Shown piece by piece: positions 44,043 to 56,600 of a stretch of DNA of 64,000 nucleotides. The translations under genes and the position numbers were made by a program. Numbering within the stretch: position 1 is the stretch's first letter; every line of letters begins with the position of its first letter. This DNA is from Mastigamoeba balamuthi (lineage: Eukaryota; Evosea; Mastigamoebida; Mastigamoebidae), in contig CACRSC010000067.1 in assembly GCA_902651635.1 (NCBI GenBank), forward strand, positions 24,710-88,709, given 5' to 3'. Below the pieces are notes generated by a model that saw nothing but the letters and a program-made list of their open reading frames with translations, had not been told where the DNA came from and searched no databases.

Positions 44043-45538
44043 ATGTCGAACACCAACGACAACGCCCCCAGCGCCCTCCCGGGCACCTCGCACACCTCCG
44101 TCCCCGTCACCGTCCCCCCGCAGACCGCAGGTGCGCCCCTCCTCTTCTTCGGCCGTCATCCAAAGCCCATCCGCAAACCCCTCCACGATACCCGAGAAGA
44201 ACCGCTCTCCGCGGCGCATCCGACTCACTCACGCGCGCCCCGCTCTCTGTGGCTTCGCAGGACCCCAGCCCCAGACAGCCGCCCCCGACGCCGTGCTCTT
44301 CCTGAACCGCGTGGCCGACGTCGTGCTCAACGTGATCCAGATTCCATCGCCACGCCATATAACTCACAGGCGACGTCACAGGCGTCGCCGTCGTTCATCC
44401 CGCTCGAGCCAGCGCCCCGGGACGTCGAGGACCAGGACCAGAGCGGCAGCAGCGGCCCCAGGGGTGAGCACCTTCCGCGCCCCTCGCAGTTCAGTTGATC
44501 CGCTGTCGCTCTGCCGCTGCCTCCCGTCACGGACCCCAAGCTCAAACTCACGCGGAACTCCACGGCGGCAGAGCGCACCCCCGACCCCGAGGAGGCCTTC
44601 CAGAGCGCCAGCCTCGAGGAGCAGGAGGCGCTCATCAAGCAGATCGAGGAGATGGTCCCCCAGGTGCGCTATCGGCCCTTAGCTCCTTCCGTCTGTGACT
44701 CAGCCCGAGCCCCGCAGGCCTCGTCCGACGTGGCCCAGCCGTCGGGCGGCGACGGCGAGGGCGACGAGGGCGAGGGCCAGCCCGAGCAGCAGACGTCGCA
44801 GGAGCAGCCCGGGTCGGAGCGTCCGAAGAGGTCACGCGACGAGGCGTTCGCGGGCGACGAGCCGGGCGAGTCCGAGCCGCGCCTCAAGTCGCGAAACACG
44901 AGGAGCGAGCCCGCGGGTCAGCAGCAGCAGCAGCAGTCGCCCGTGGTCGTGAACCCGCCGCAGCCGGTGCAGGCGGACGCCGTGGCCGTGATCGCGGTGG
45001 CCATCCCGATCAGGACGATGCCGCCTGTGCCCGACGCGGTCACCGAGCAGGCCGTCATCCTGCCCAACCCCGCCATGCCTCGGACGCCCGACGCCCCGAC
45101 AGAGCAGGCGGTCGTCCTCCCCAACCCCGCCATGCCGCCTGTGCCCGACGCCCCGACAGAGCAGGCCGTCATCCTGCCCAACCCGGCGATGCGACGCCCG
45201 ACGCCTCGACAGAGCAGGCGGAGGTGTTGCTCAACCCCGCCGTGCCGCCGTCGCCGGGGCCGGTGCAGGCCGCTGAGACCCCCGCCCAGCCTGAGCCCGA
45301 CGCGGCCGCCCAGCCCAGCGACGAGGCGAACCAGGCCCCCGCCCAGCCGCAACTCCAGCACAACGGCATCCCCCTGGTCGTCCCCCAGGCCAGGAGGGCG
45401 CTCCCCAAGCCTTCAGTGCTGGAGCAGTTCGTCCTGGACTGGATGTCTCCGGGGTCCCGGCGCAAGCGCCCCAGGGACGACGGCCCGCAGGACCCCGACG
45501 GTGGCCCCGCCGAGCCGCCGGCGAAGCAGAGGCGCTGA
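44043..45538 (+). CDS. Lineage-specific Gln/Pro-rich protein with 19-residue repeats
   Basis: Not a known family. Exons: MSNTNDNAPSALPGTSHTSV (44043-44130), an exon with PDAVLFLNRVADVVLN, a 45-nt intron (GTGATC...CTCACAG), ATSQASPSFIPLEPAPRDVE, an exon with TPDPEEAFQSASLEEQEALI, then a long last exon. The last exon holds an acidic/Gln segment (GSERPKRSRDEAFAGDE), the repeats at 45018-45240 and a C-terminus RRKRPRDDGPQDPDGG to AEPPAKQRR. The fourth repeat is 4 nt short, which shifts the frame; the downstream frame is open and conserved to 45538. This may be a sequencing or assembly error, or a true lesion. Lys/Arg clusters suggest nuclear location. Relatives: 26.1-27.0 kb (-), 43.2-43.9 kb (-) and, by its ending, 15.9-17.4 kb (+). 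Confidence 0.55.
45018..45241 (+). repeat. Coding tandem repeat, 57-nt period
   Basis: Units start at 45018, 45075, 45132 and 45189, each encoding a variant of MPPVPDAVTEQAVILPNPA. The first three are exactly 57 nt. The fourth has ATGCGACGCCCGAC in place of the expected ATGCCGCCTGTGCCCGAC, 4 nt shorter. Confidence 0.9.
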
Positions 45539-45725
45539 GGGAGGCAGCCGGCCATCGCCCCGAGTCGTGAACGAGCGGGACACGCTTTGGAGGAGCTCCT
45601 CAGCGACTTTGAAACCAGAGCGCAGGCAGAGGTGACCACAGACGAGGGTGAGACTGTCTGTGGCAGCTCAGCCACGACTGAGCGCAACGCACAACCATCG
45701 CAACACCAGCGCACCGAATGCAGAG

Positions 45726-46172
45726 CCATTGTCTTTCCCATCTCTTCATCCTCTTCGCTGGTCGATCCGCACTGCATGTTGACAGTGGCCTCGAGGCCTT
45801 GCCAATCTCGCTGGAGTCATCCCGCTGGTATGCCCTAGGGCCCGCTGCCCAATAAAACCTCTATGCACACCAAGGTCCAGGCCACAAATATCCACAGCGC
45901 ACTTGAAACGGAGGGCAGAGAATGCAGAATTGCAAATTCAGCACTCTTCAGCCGGACTCGCAACCTTAGCTTAGAATGTACGCGTGCCTGACACAAAAGC
46001 CACGAACCTGCGGCCCACGTTGGCCCATGATGCGTGCGCACGGTCTCTTGGGCCCATCGAGTGCAGACTCTACCCCGACACAATTTTCGCACTAAGTGTT
46101 GATGTCATCGAATATTCTCTGATTCGCCACTCTGCATTGTGCGCGGAAGAAACGCGATCACACTCGTCATAA
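45726..46172. other. Intergenic
   Basis: Follows the right edge of the duplicated segment. An AATAAA lies at about 45851 on the plus strand, some 310 nt after the upstream stop, and might serve as a polyadenylation signal. Nothing else was recognised. Confidence 0.4.
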
Positions 46173-47904
46173 ATGATGTGCGCGACTAGCGCCGCCACGG
46201 AGGTGGCTGAGTCGCCCCGTGGCGCCGGCGTGTGCGACGGCGGCCTCCCGTCGCCGCCTGCTGGGCGACAGGGCCTTCAGAACTCGCTGCTCTACCTCTC
46301 GGTGCTGTCCCGCCAGCCGCCGCCCACCACCGCCACGCCTGCTCCCGCCTTCACCCCGGGTACCCCGCTGGAAGCTGTGCGCCCTTCGGGGCCCATCTCA
46401 GGGGGCGACGTGGAGTCGGCCTTGCCGTCGAAGGGTTGGGGAAAGGTGAAGTTCCCCTCTGCTCCCACTAAGGGCTGCATCCGTGCTGAGCTGTACTGCT
46501 GGGCAGGCCGGAGAGGAGCCCGCCGAGTTCTTCGAAGCGGTGGACTTCCTGATGGCTCTCACGGGGGCGTTGCAGAGGTACGGCGTGCCCACAGACCGCT
46601 TGGAGCACCAGATCACTTGGGCCGCGTGTGAGCGACCGCTCCCTGTGGGACCCGCATACTCAGTCGACCTCCAGACACGCGGTGCATCGAGGCGACGGTA
46701 GTTGTGTTCCCTACGTACGTCGCCACGTCGTTCAGGCTGCGCTGGTTCCACGAGAGCTACTCGTACAACATCGCCAACGAGTTCAGCTGGGACCTCAGCA
46801 AGCAGGAGCTCGCAGACTCCCTGGCCAAGCGGTTTTCCGCAGGCAAGATCTCTCTTGCCGACGCCGCATGCGAGCTCAAGGCGATAATCGAGAGGTGCCC
46901 TCTGCAAATGTTATCACAAGGAGTCTGATTCCGAACCCTACAGGCCGCCTCTGCACTCTTGGTGGGTCAGGTTCCTCTCGGTGGCTGCCATGAGCGTGGC
47001 ATTCTGCCCGATGTTCTTCGGGGGAGGCCTCTGGGAGATGGTCCCCGCAACCATCGCAGGCATTCTCTCCGGCGGTCTGGTGCTCCTCGCCGACAGGTCG
47101 TACTACTTTGCCAGGCTGTTTGAGACGGTCCATGGAATAGTGGTGAGCTGCATTCATACTCGCCTGTCACTCAGGGGCTAAGTTGCTTCGCAGATTGCCG
47201 CATTGGTTGCGCTGCTGCAGAGGACCCGGTGGCTGGGGCCGCTGAACTACGGCGGCGTCCTCATGGCGGGCATCGTGTGGTCTCTTCCGGGGCTGCACCT
47301 GATCAAATCTGTCGGCGACATTGCGGGCCACATGGTCGTTGCTGGCATGTCGCGGCTCCTGTACGGCCTTCTCGTTGTCTTCGAGCTCGCGTTCGGCATC
47401 GCCGTGGGCAACAAGATCATCGAGATCGCTGTTCCGGAGGCGAACAGCACCGCAGACTCTGCGAGCATCCCCACAGTGCCCCTGACGCCCTGGCTGAGCG
47501 TCTTCTGGCTGCCCGTCGCTGCGACAACCATCGCAGTGGCTCTGGGGGCATCTGTACAGCAGTTCCCAGCGATCAACGCTGCTTGCGCCACTGCCCTCGT
47601 GGCGTCGCTGCTCGGGCAGCCACTGGGTAACGAGATCTGCACGGTGGCCTCGATGGCAGCGTTGGCTATGGTCAGCAACGCGTATTCGAGGGCGTACGAC
47701 AAGCCAGCAGCGATCCTCACCACAACAGGGTCGTTGCTGCTCGTCCCCTCGTCGCTGGGCGTCCGCGGAATGACAAACGCCATTATGGGGGACAACTTCG
47801 AAACTGCCCTCGAGTTCGTGTGGGGCATGCTGATGATCGTTGTCAGCATAACCATCGGTAACATCATCGCAAACGTAATCCTCTTTCCGCGTCGCAGATT
47901 CTAG
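46173..47904 (+). CDS. ThrE-family (DUF1212/DUF3815) transporter
   Basis: Membrane protein of the threonine/serine exporter family. Five exons; introns at about 46444-46505, 46635-46663, 46895-46942 and 47147-47195 restore the frame. The N-terminal half matches the DUF1212 pattern: FLMALTGALQRYGVPTDRLE, then VVVFPTYVATSFRL, FSAGKISLADAACELKAIIE and PMFFGGGLWEMVPATIAGIL. The C-terminal half has several hydrophobic helices: PLNYGGVLMAGIVWSLPGLH, then ILTTTGSLLLVPSSLGVRG and VWGMLMIVVSITIGNIIANV. About 10 spans are likely. Bacterial ThrE exports Thr/Ser; in eukaryotes the substrate is mostly untested, so amino-acid export is inference. The N-terminal 90 residues are Pro/Ala-rich and probably cytosolic. 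Confidence 0.8.
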
Positions 47905-48026
47905 CAGAATTGCCAAATTAGACTTCACCTTCTTCTACATTCGCCTCAGAGCACAAAACTGTCTTTCGATTCCGCGTTTGGCATTGAACAATGTATCTCT
48001 ATCAAAAGTGGAGCACCCTGACGTGC

Positions 48027-50206
48027 TTATCTTCCTGATCTCAGGCGGTCGAGATGCAGCGAGAGAACTTGATGATACTCAGACATCCTCCCATCGTCAC
48101 CCACTGCATCTTGAATGCACTGCATCACTTCGGCATCTCCCTTCCTCTCTTCGGCGAGCGTCTCGATCGTCGACATGAGCTGCGCCGCGTACAGCTGCGA
48201 GGGCATGGCCTCGTTGGCTCGCGCTGCGAGGTGGTAGACCTTGGTCACGGTGTTCTCGTGCCCCCTCAGCTTCAGCTCGTCGACCCACACGCACACGAAC
48301 TGGTCTGCAACGCACTTGGCCACGTCCCCGGACACAAGGGGCGTCAGGCCGTACACCTTGCCCAGCTGCTCGACTCGCGCTGCGATGTTGGCGGGGGTGC
48401 CGCAGACGGTGTAGTTGATGTGGTCCTCGCACCCGATGTTCCCCACGAACAGCTCTCCCGTGTGGATCCCCACTCGGGCGTTGAGCCCTGGAAGGCCCTC
48501 TTGCTCGAATCCCTCGTTCAGCTCTTTCAGGACCTTCTCGAATTCGAGAGCGGTTGAACATGCCTTGGCCTCTGGGTTGTCTGTCTCCAGGGGAGCGTTC
48601 CACAAAGCCATGATGCACTGCAGATGTGGAACTCGTTAGCTCTGAGCGGCAAATTGAGACCAGCACGCACATCTCCGATGTACTTGTCGACAATGCCGCC
48701 ATTCCTGACGATCACCTTTGTGAAGGCGCCCAGCCACTCGAACAGCATCTGGACAACCACCTTGGTCTTGAGCTTCTCTGAGAGCATCGTGAAGCCGCGT
48801 ATGTCACAGAACATGATCGTCACCCTCTTCATTGACACCGACAGCAAGTGCCCCTCCTTGGCCATGCTGTTGGCCATGATCTGGCTGACCACGGGCATGG
48901 GCACGAACTTGGTCATGGCCTCGATTCCCGTGCTCAGCTTGCGGAAACTGTCGTTGAGCTTCTGGAACTCGGAGAAGTGAGATAGATCGGCCTGCTGCTT
49001 CTTGAACTTGAGGCGGGCAGCTGCGTCCATCTTGTAGCTCAGCCGGTTCAGGGGCCTCGTGAGCAGGATGCTCAGCACCGCGAGGGCGACGAGAGCAGCG
49101 ACAGTCGTTGCGACGGCCACGATTATCGGAGTGATGTCCGTGGAGACCGACTCCTCCACTGCTACGACGGCCACGACCCAAGACAGGCAGGGTCTCGTGA
49201 CCAGCGTGAACGACACCAGGGTCGTCTCGCCGTCGATCGTGATGACAGCCGGAGGCGTGGGCTTGTCGTAGTCGGGGTCCAGCCTGTGGGAGAGCGCGTC
49301 CCAGCTGCCGTACACGCGCTCCACGAACGCGTTCACCGCTGCTGCGCGTCGCTCGTCGACAGAGGTCCCGCTGGTCTCGTTGACCAGGACGGGCAGCACG
49401 CTGTCGCCCTCAGTACGGTATGCTTGTATTGTGCTCGACGTGGACCCCAGCAGCGTGGACGACTGGGACTCGACGAGAACCGCGACGCCGTTGGAGACCG
49501 TCAGCCCCGCGAAGACCTTCGCGATGTCCGCGATGACCAGGTCGACGACGACGTAGGCCCACACGGGGCGGTCGGCGCCCGATGTGTTGGAGAAGAAGGC
49601 CTTGGAGACGAACGACGTCCAGACCTGCCCGACCTGCGTGTAGATGGGCATCCAGCACACGTCGCTGCCCGGCGGCACGGAGCCCCGCACGAACGGCAGG
49701 TAATACTCGGAGAAGCCCTCGTACGTCCACTGCAGCTCCGCGGGCTCGAGCGTCTCAATGTCGATGGCCCACTGCCCCAGCGTGCCGTTGTCCCACGTCC
49801 ACCACCAGAGGTTCTCTCCGCTGCTGAACTCGACGAGGCCGACCATCCGGCCCGGGCTCTCGGTGTTCTCGGACGTGACGAACTGCACGTCGCTCGTGCT
49901 GTTGTAGGCCTGCAGGACGTTGTGCCAGCGCTGGCGGAGGCCGCGGAGGCCCAGCGGCGTGTCGACGAACGTGAGGAACCCCGACGAGAGGTCCGCGGAG
50001 GTCTGCTCGGCGACGCTCTCGGCGCTCTCGAGGCTCTTGAGGACCGTGCCGCCCAGGCGGACGACGTACGGGGGCAGGCGCTCCTCGGTCGAGGCCATGA
50101 GGATGGACCTCGTGCGGGCGTTGAAGAGCACGACGACGACGATCATGGGGACCCACACGGCCGCGCAGACGGTGGCGACGAGGATGGCACGGAAAGAGAC
50201 TCTCAT
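48027..50206 (-). CDS. Receptor-type class III adenylyl cyclase (Cache-like ectodomain)
   Basis: Two-exon receptor cyclase, about 710 residues. TM1 at residues 7-28 (AILVATVCAAVWVPMIVVVV), a ~300-residue extracellular region resembling a double Cache sensor, TM2 (IIVAVATTVAALVALAVLSI), a HAMP-like linker beginning TRPLNRLSYKMDAAARL, then the catalytic domain. Metal Asp lies in RVTIMFCDIRGFTMLSE, and the second in DKYIGD. A 52-nt intron (GTGCGT...CTGCAG) falls right after this Asp and leads to CIMALWNAP. Asn and Arg for catalysis are in NIAARVEQ. The substrate-binding pair appears to be Lys (DKYIGD) and Thr (INYTVCG), the class IIIb adenylyl pattern, so cAMP is the likely product. One catalytic domain per chain implies a homodimer. 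The upstream 460-bp gap is shared with the divergent giant gene. Confidence 0.88.
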
Positions 50207-50669
50207 TGCCTATCGAGACTGCTTACAATGCACTGCCGGCCGATCACGATCTGCGTCTCTCGGAAGCCCTCCAGAAGGTGCCCTCGCTATTTATGGCGCC
50301 GGTCGGTGCCCTGCCAGTGCTGCTTCGTCTCCCTTTTCGGGTTTGGAATGGAATTGCGCAGATCCCTTCCTCGCAGATCAGATCTCGGTCGGGGTGTCAA
50401 CGAGCCATGAGGGAAGCGAGGCAGAGGATCGTTGCCACTGCCAAGCGAAGTTGAGTCTATGGCCCACAGTGCCAAGTGGGCAGGGGATGGCACCACGAAC
50501 ACGGCACAATCCCTGAAGAATCATGATTCTCTTTTATGAACACGATTCTCTTTTTTTGAATATGGAGATTGTTATCTAATTTGAGATCATCGTCGCCCTC
50601 TTGCCAACCCAGAACCGCGGGGGCCACGCAACGCTTCCCCGGACGCCCGACACCTCCCAGGGCCCCCAC
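50207..50669. promoter_or_regulatory. Probable bidirectional promoter region
   Basis: The cyclase (-) and the giant kinase gene (+) start at opposite ends of this 463-bp stretch. It includes an AT-rich part at about 50515-50585. No specific factor site was recognised; the shared promoter is inferred from layout only. Confidence 0.3.
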
Positions 50670-53600
50670 ATGAGCGCTCCGTCGTCGTCGCACGCCAGCC
50701 CGGCAGCGCAGCGGAGGCCGCCGACGGCGTCCACCCCTGCGCGGATCGCTCTGGGCCGCCCGTCGCCGGCCCCTGCGATCCAGCCGCAGGACATCACCCT
50801 ACACGTCCTCTCCAAGGAGGCCCTCGGTAATATCTCGATTCCAGATATCCTCCCAGCGCCGAGATCTCACGATACGTGGGTTGCCTGCGTTGCGTCACTG
50901 GGGCCGGCACAGTGTCCAAGATGAAGCGCAGGCCGCCGGGGGCCATCATCATCTGGGCCAACGAGACGCCCGACCAGCAGCAAGGCCAGCCTCTGCCACC
51001 CGTGGAGTGCGTTGACCGCCCGTCGGGCCGCTGTCTGTGGGGCGGCCGGGCCGGAGGGTTCTCCCCCAGCCATCTGGATAACCATCTGGAAATTCGCGGG
51101 TTGGGCGCGCGATGCTGTACAGCAACGGGGACAGGAAGCTGATGTTCTCGATGAAGCTGCGGTCGCACGTGTGGTCCGAGCCGCTGGAGCTGCGCGTGCG
51201 GATCAAGTGGGACAAGGGCAAGGTGGCCGTCTGCAAGGCGGAGCGCCGCGTGTTCGTCGAGGCCCAGAAGCTCTCCACAGAGGTCGTGCCGCGCCTGCAG
51301 TCCTTCATCGCAGACGTCCTCGTGGACCCCAACTACGTCGGCACGCACACTCCCCCTCGCCCACGCACACACACGCGCACTCGCAGTCTCTCACGCACGC
51401 TCATTCACACTCGCCCACCTCTCTCACTGCAGAGATGGACTTTTTGGACACGGGGGACCTGAGGAGGGAGCTGCGGTTCAAGGAGTACGTCGTGTTCCCC
51501 TGCAACTGCGGCGTCACGCCCAAGTTCGTCGTCGCCAAGATCAACCTGGTGAGCAGAGGGGACACCTGCGCCCTTCGACTGACTCTCTGCGGGGTTTGGG
51601 GACGCGCAGGTCGGCGCCCTCGAGACGCAGAGCGTCATGCGGAGCAGCAATGACCTGGTTGTCGAGCGGCAGGGCAGAGTCACCGGCTCTGCGCCGAGCA
51701 GCTGGGGCGAGTTCCTCAGAGGTTAGGCATCTTCGTCGCTGCCAAAACATGACGCGGTCTGCTCTTGCAGGCTTTATCGGAGACCTGGACCTCTCCCCCT
51801 CCACGAGAGCGTTCAGAATCGGCGACCGGTCGTCGTTTGCCGCCGCGCAGACCACGCGGCAGGAGAAGCTCGCGCTCTTCGATGCCCTGAAGCAGATGCT
51901 GCCCGGGTTCTCGTCGCAGGCCAGCCAGCCCAGCGACTCGGCGCTGCTGATGGGCGTGTCTGCGCTGGCCAAGGAGCTCATCGGGGCTGCGCCAAGCGAA
52001 TCCGAGAGAATGGCGTGGGTCGCCAAGGGAGCGATGCCGCTGCTCCTCAAGTCGTTGTGTGTCCTCTGCGACGACCGGACGGCGATTGTCTGCGACGCGT
52101 ACGCGCTCTTCATGCGTGCCAGTTCAGACCTGTGCGTGGAGGCTGCGTCGTCTGTGCTGAGCCATCTCGAGTCGCACGGAGACTGCTACCCCGTGGCGTG
52201 GCTGCTCTCCAGGCTCTGTGAGGTCGCGGCATTCCGAGAGGTATCATACCCTCCTGGCTCCATCTGGGCGCTCATAGCACTACACAGGCCGCGCGAGATG
52301 TGCTGGCGATCCCGAGGCTGCAGGAGGTGTACTTCAAGGCGATGGTGATGATCTTCGGTGGGGCGGCAACAAAGTCCCTCGGAGTGCTCTCGTTCACCTC
52401 GAGCACCTCTGGCTCTTCGACCTTCGGGCTCGACCCGGTCTTCGACTCCCCGTCGCACATACTGCATCAGGATTCGTTCGGCGGAGAGGAGTCTCCCCTG
52501 GTCGAGAACACGCAGGTGGCGCTGAAGCAGACCGAGACATGCGATTCTCCCTCGGTGTTGCCGAGGTCAGATGGCTCGAGGAAGAGCCCACTGGGGTCTC
52601 CCCTCGAAAAGGTGCGGGAGGAATGCCCAGATGAGATTGCTGACCAATTCACACCCAGCCCAAGGGACTGACGTTCAAGCTCGGGCAGCCGGCGCACCCT
52701 CTGATCCCGATCCTCAAGCTCCCGATGAAGCCGGACAAAGGGGAGGTTCACGGGTCGCGGTCAGCGAGGAGGAACAAGTGCCTGTCTGTCCAGTCTCCCG
52801 CCGCTGCTCGACTATGTGTCTTGGGTCAGACCCAGGCCGGGTCACCTCTGTCCGACAGGGCCCCGCAGGTCAGGCAGAAACTGATCGAGCTCGCGATGAA
52901 GCTCGGCCAGTATTGTGCGCACAAAGAGGTTTGCCTCCTGGCTGATGTGTTGTGGCAGACATTGCGACCGACCTTCCTGTCCTGCTACGGTATAAGCACG
53001 TCGTGGAGACGGCGAAGAAGACGAAGGACCAGTTCAAGGACTCGTTGAGGAAAACTCCTATCCGCATTCCAAGGGTACTCCCTGTTGTCCTGCCCACACC
53101 ACTGAAAGTCGGCGCAGCTGCTAGCGTCGGACTCGGCCGAGGAGGCACCGAGGAAGCACGAGCCGGCGCACAGGCTTAGGTGCCACCTCCTTCGGGCGTT
53201 CGAGCTGCTGGCAAAGGAGTCCGACTTCAGATGCGCCACCGTCGCCGGAGAGACGCCGGCAGCTCTGCTGTACTGCGACGCCGCCCTCAGCCATAGAGAC
53301 GTGTCGTTCTCCGAGGACTGCTTCTACCTGCGGTCACTGTGGGGGGCGCTGTCCAATGTCGCTGCGCACGCCGAGAGGATCCACAGGGTCGACTGGCACT
53401 CCATCATGCGCGACGTCTCCGGAGACTGGGAGAAGCTCTCGCTCCGCAAGAAGCTCGACCCCTTCCTCTGGCGCGTCTCGAGTCGCCTCAACGCCCTCGC
53501 CCTTGTCACTGAGAGCCGCTCGCAACAAACCTCCACGGGAAGCCCAGAGGCATGCACTCCGCTCTCACGCACTCTGACATGTACAACCACAGTTCGCCTC

Positions 53601-56600
53601 GGAGCTGTGCGTGCAGATGCAAATGCTGTCGAGGTACATGAAGAACTGCGAGACGAGAATCTCCGCGATTCAGGCGGCGGACCTGTGCCTCGAGCCGCTG
53701 CTCAAGATCAAGCACTGGCTCTTCCAGCACGCGCTGACTGGCATCACCGAGATGGGCATCCTGCACATGCTGCTCGAGGTACTCGACTCGATCGCGATGC
53801 AGAGCCGGCACCTGCAGCTGTCGTCGTTCATGCTCTCGGCGTTCATGCACCGCCCCGAGACCTGGCAGCGCATCAGGGACTACACCATCGCCATCCTGCT
53901 CGACAAGCGCATCGCGGAAGACCTGACAACGCTGCCCAACGGCGAGCGCCTGCTCAAGCAGTACAGAGTGAGGATCGTGAAACACTTTCAGGTGTGCGTG
54001 GACCTCCTCGAGGTCCAGTTCCGCGGGAGGAAACTGTCCGGGGCCACGGGCGAGGCAGCGGATACGGACCCCGTCAAGGAGCCGCTGGTGGACATCTTCA
54101 GGAAGCTCGAGTTCCTCTTCGATCCGGCGACGGGCTGTGCCCTCGAGTTCCTCCGAGAGGGGTCGCACATCGACCACAACTTCATGGTCAAACGCGAGAT
54201 TTTGCTGCTGCTCGCGAAGGTGATCTCCTCCAAGATGTCCCCGTTCGTCCGCAAGAAGTCGTACATCGAGACGTACCTCAGTTTGTCGTACGTGGCGTTT
54301 GCAAAGCTATACCACAGCAACGTGTGCGACCCCGAGACGATGGAGCTCTGTAACCTGCACATGAGCGTCCTGCTGGGTTTCGCCTCGAATAGATGCACCA
54401 AGTCCACGATGAAGGTTCTGTCCCCTCCACTGCGTTGCAAGCTCGATAGTGACACCCCACCAGTTCTTCCAACTGCGGGTCATGGACCTCTTGGTGAGGG
54501 AGCTTCAGTTGGAGTACGACGTCAAGTTCGAGTGGGCCAAGTTCATAAACCCGCACGAGTCGAAGCCGTTCTTCCCTGCGCAGATCTGCCCGCAGGCCCA
54601 GGCCCCGTCACAGTCGCCACACCCTCGCCAGATTGACTGTCCTCCGTACGGGTCGTTCACTTTATCACATAATCCCCATTTATCCTCAAGTCCCATTCAG
54701 TAAGCAAGAGGGCAAACAAGTCGGATTGGCGTCGATTCCGCGTCTCTCGTTCACAGCATCATCTGTTCCTGCTTCGACCCAGGACGAACAGAAGCCCCCG
54801 ATTCCGCCTCTCGGTTTGGCAAAGCCCAAGGCCATCGTCCCGTCTCTGGGCCTCGGGCTGAAGCTGCCTCCCCCGGGCATCTTCTCCGGTGAGAACTCCA
54901 AGGACAACTCGGGCTCCGGGGAGCAGTCGAAGGACAAGCCCTTCGTCCCCCCTCTGGGCCTGAAGCTGGCCTCACCGTCAGTGCCCTCGAGCGAGGGGTC
55001 GAAGGACAGCTCAACATCCGGGGAGCAAGGCTCCGACAAGCACACAGTTCCGACTCTCAAGCTGTCCCAGCCGCTGCAGAGCTCCGGAGAGGGCTCCAAG
55101 GAGAACCCCAGCTCAGGGGAGCAGTCGAAAGAGCGGCCCTTCATTCCCCCGTTGGGCCTCGGCCTCAAGCTTCCCTCGCCGGCGTACTTTTTCAGCTCCG
55201 GAGAGCCGTCGAAGGACAGCAACGGATCAGCAGGAGAGCAGGCGAAGGACAAGCCTGTGCCGTCGCTGAAGCTAGGAGCCACAGCGCGGTCGCCCAAGGA
55301 AAAGCCGGTGGTTCCATCGTTGGCCATTGGCGGGGTCGTGCCAAAGCAGGCGCCTCCACTCTCGCCCAAGAAGGCAATCGAATCCTCTCCTCGCAAGCAG
55401 GGGATGGCGTCGCCGCGCAGAGTGCCGCCGCTTGCTATCTCCATGGACTCGAGGACGACGACCACGTCTGCCGAGGTGAAGGTCCCTCTGCTCTCGCTTT
55501 CGATGGGCAACGAGAAAGTAAGTTATAGTGCAGCGTGTATCTCGCTTGTGTAACCCGCGCGCTTCAGAAGGATGCCGAGAAGAAGGCAGGAGAGCCACGC
55601 AAAGGTCTCGCCATACCGAAGCTCCTCCTGACCCCGGAGCTCACAGTCCTCAAGAAGAGCAAAGAGGTTCGGAGATCATAGAGGCACAGAGTGACATTCG
55701 GTTGCAGGAAAAAGCAGCGGAGGAGACGGCTATGGGAAACCAGGCACCATCGGGACCGATGACGCTGATGGAGAAGCAGCTCGGGCAGCACGCAAAGCTC
55801 CAGCTGCAGCTGGGGAAGCAGAAGCCGCCCCCGGGGATGCCGTGCGAGCCGCTCGCTCAGGACTCGGAGAACGCGGCGCAGATGGACAGCGTGTACATGG
55901 GCATGAGGGAGTCTCGCAAGATCTACTCGGACAACTCGCTGCACGTGAAGATGCTCACGTTCGTCATCATAAACATCCTCACGCACAAGTTGCGTATTCC
56001 TCCTCAAATAAGGCGATTTTGACCTCACTCTCTTCCCAGCGGCACACTCGACCCGAGGCTCAACGACCAGTTCCCCATACAGAACAAGAAGTTGAACATT
56101 CCCTTCGTCCTTTGGCTCCGTTCGCAGCCCTTCCTCGTGCGCCATTCCGTACTGACACGTTTCTTGTCAGACCTGTCGCACAAGGCCAACTTCTCGCTGC
56201 TGCCGGAGCTGTACCACGCTGTCAGGGAGGCCGGAGACGCTCCGTTCCGTCTTCTCAAGCTCCTGTCCAAGAGGTTCTTCGACACGGAGATGTACAGGGA
56301 TCTTAAGAAGCTGGCAGCTGGCGCCTACGGTACTGTCTATCAATGCAAGCTCGAGCACTCGGCATCGAAAAGTCAGGTATGCTTGAGTAATGAATGCGGA
56401 CACTGCTGTGCCTCCTAACGTCTCGTCTTCCTTGCTTGGGCCAGAACGGCATACCCGAGCCGAACAGAGACCTCGTAGTGAAGCTGATGCACCTGCCAGG
56501 CACAATACACGATAGGTGCGTACTCCACGACATCTTCACCGAGGTCCTCGTGCTGGACAAGTTCAAGACCGACAGGCGCGTGACCCACCTGTACGACTAC

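Noticed and set aside
45018-45241. CRISPR array or satellite from the regular 57-nt units
   Set aside because: Units are in a coding frame with synonymous-type variation, have no spacers, and lie in a eukaryotic gene.
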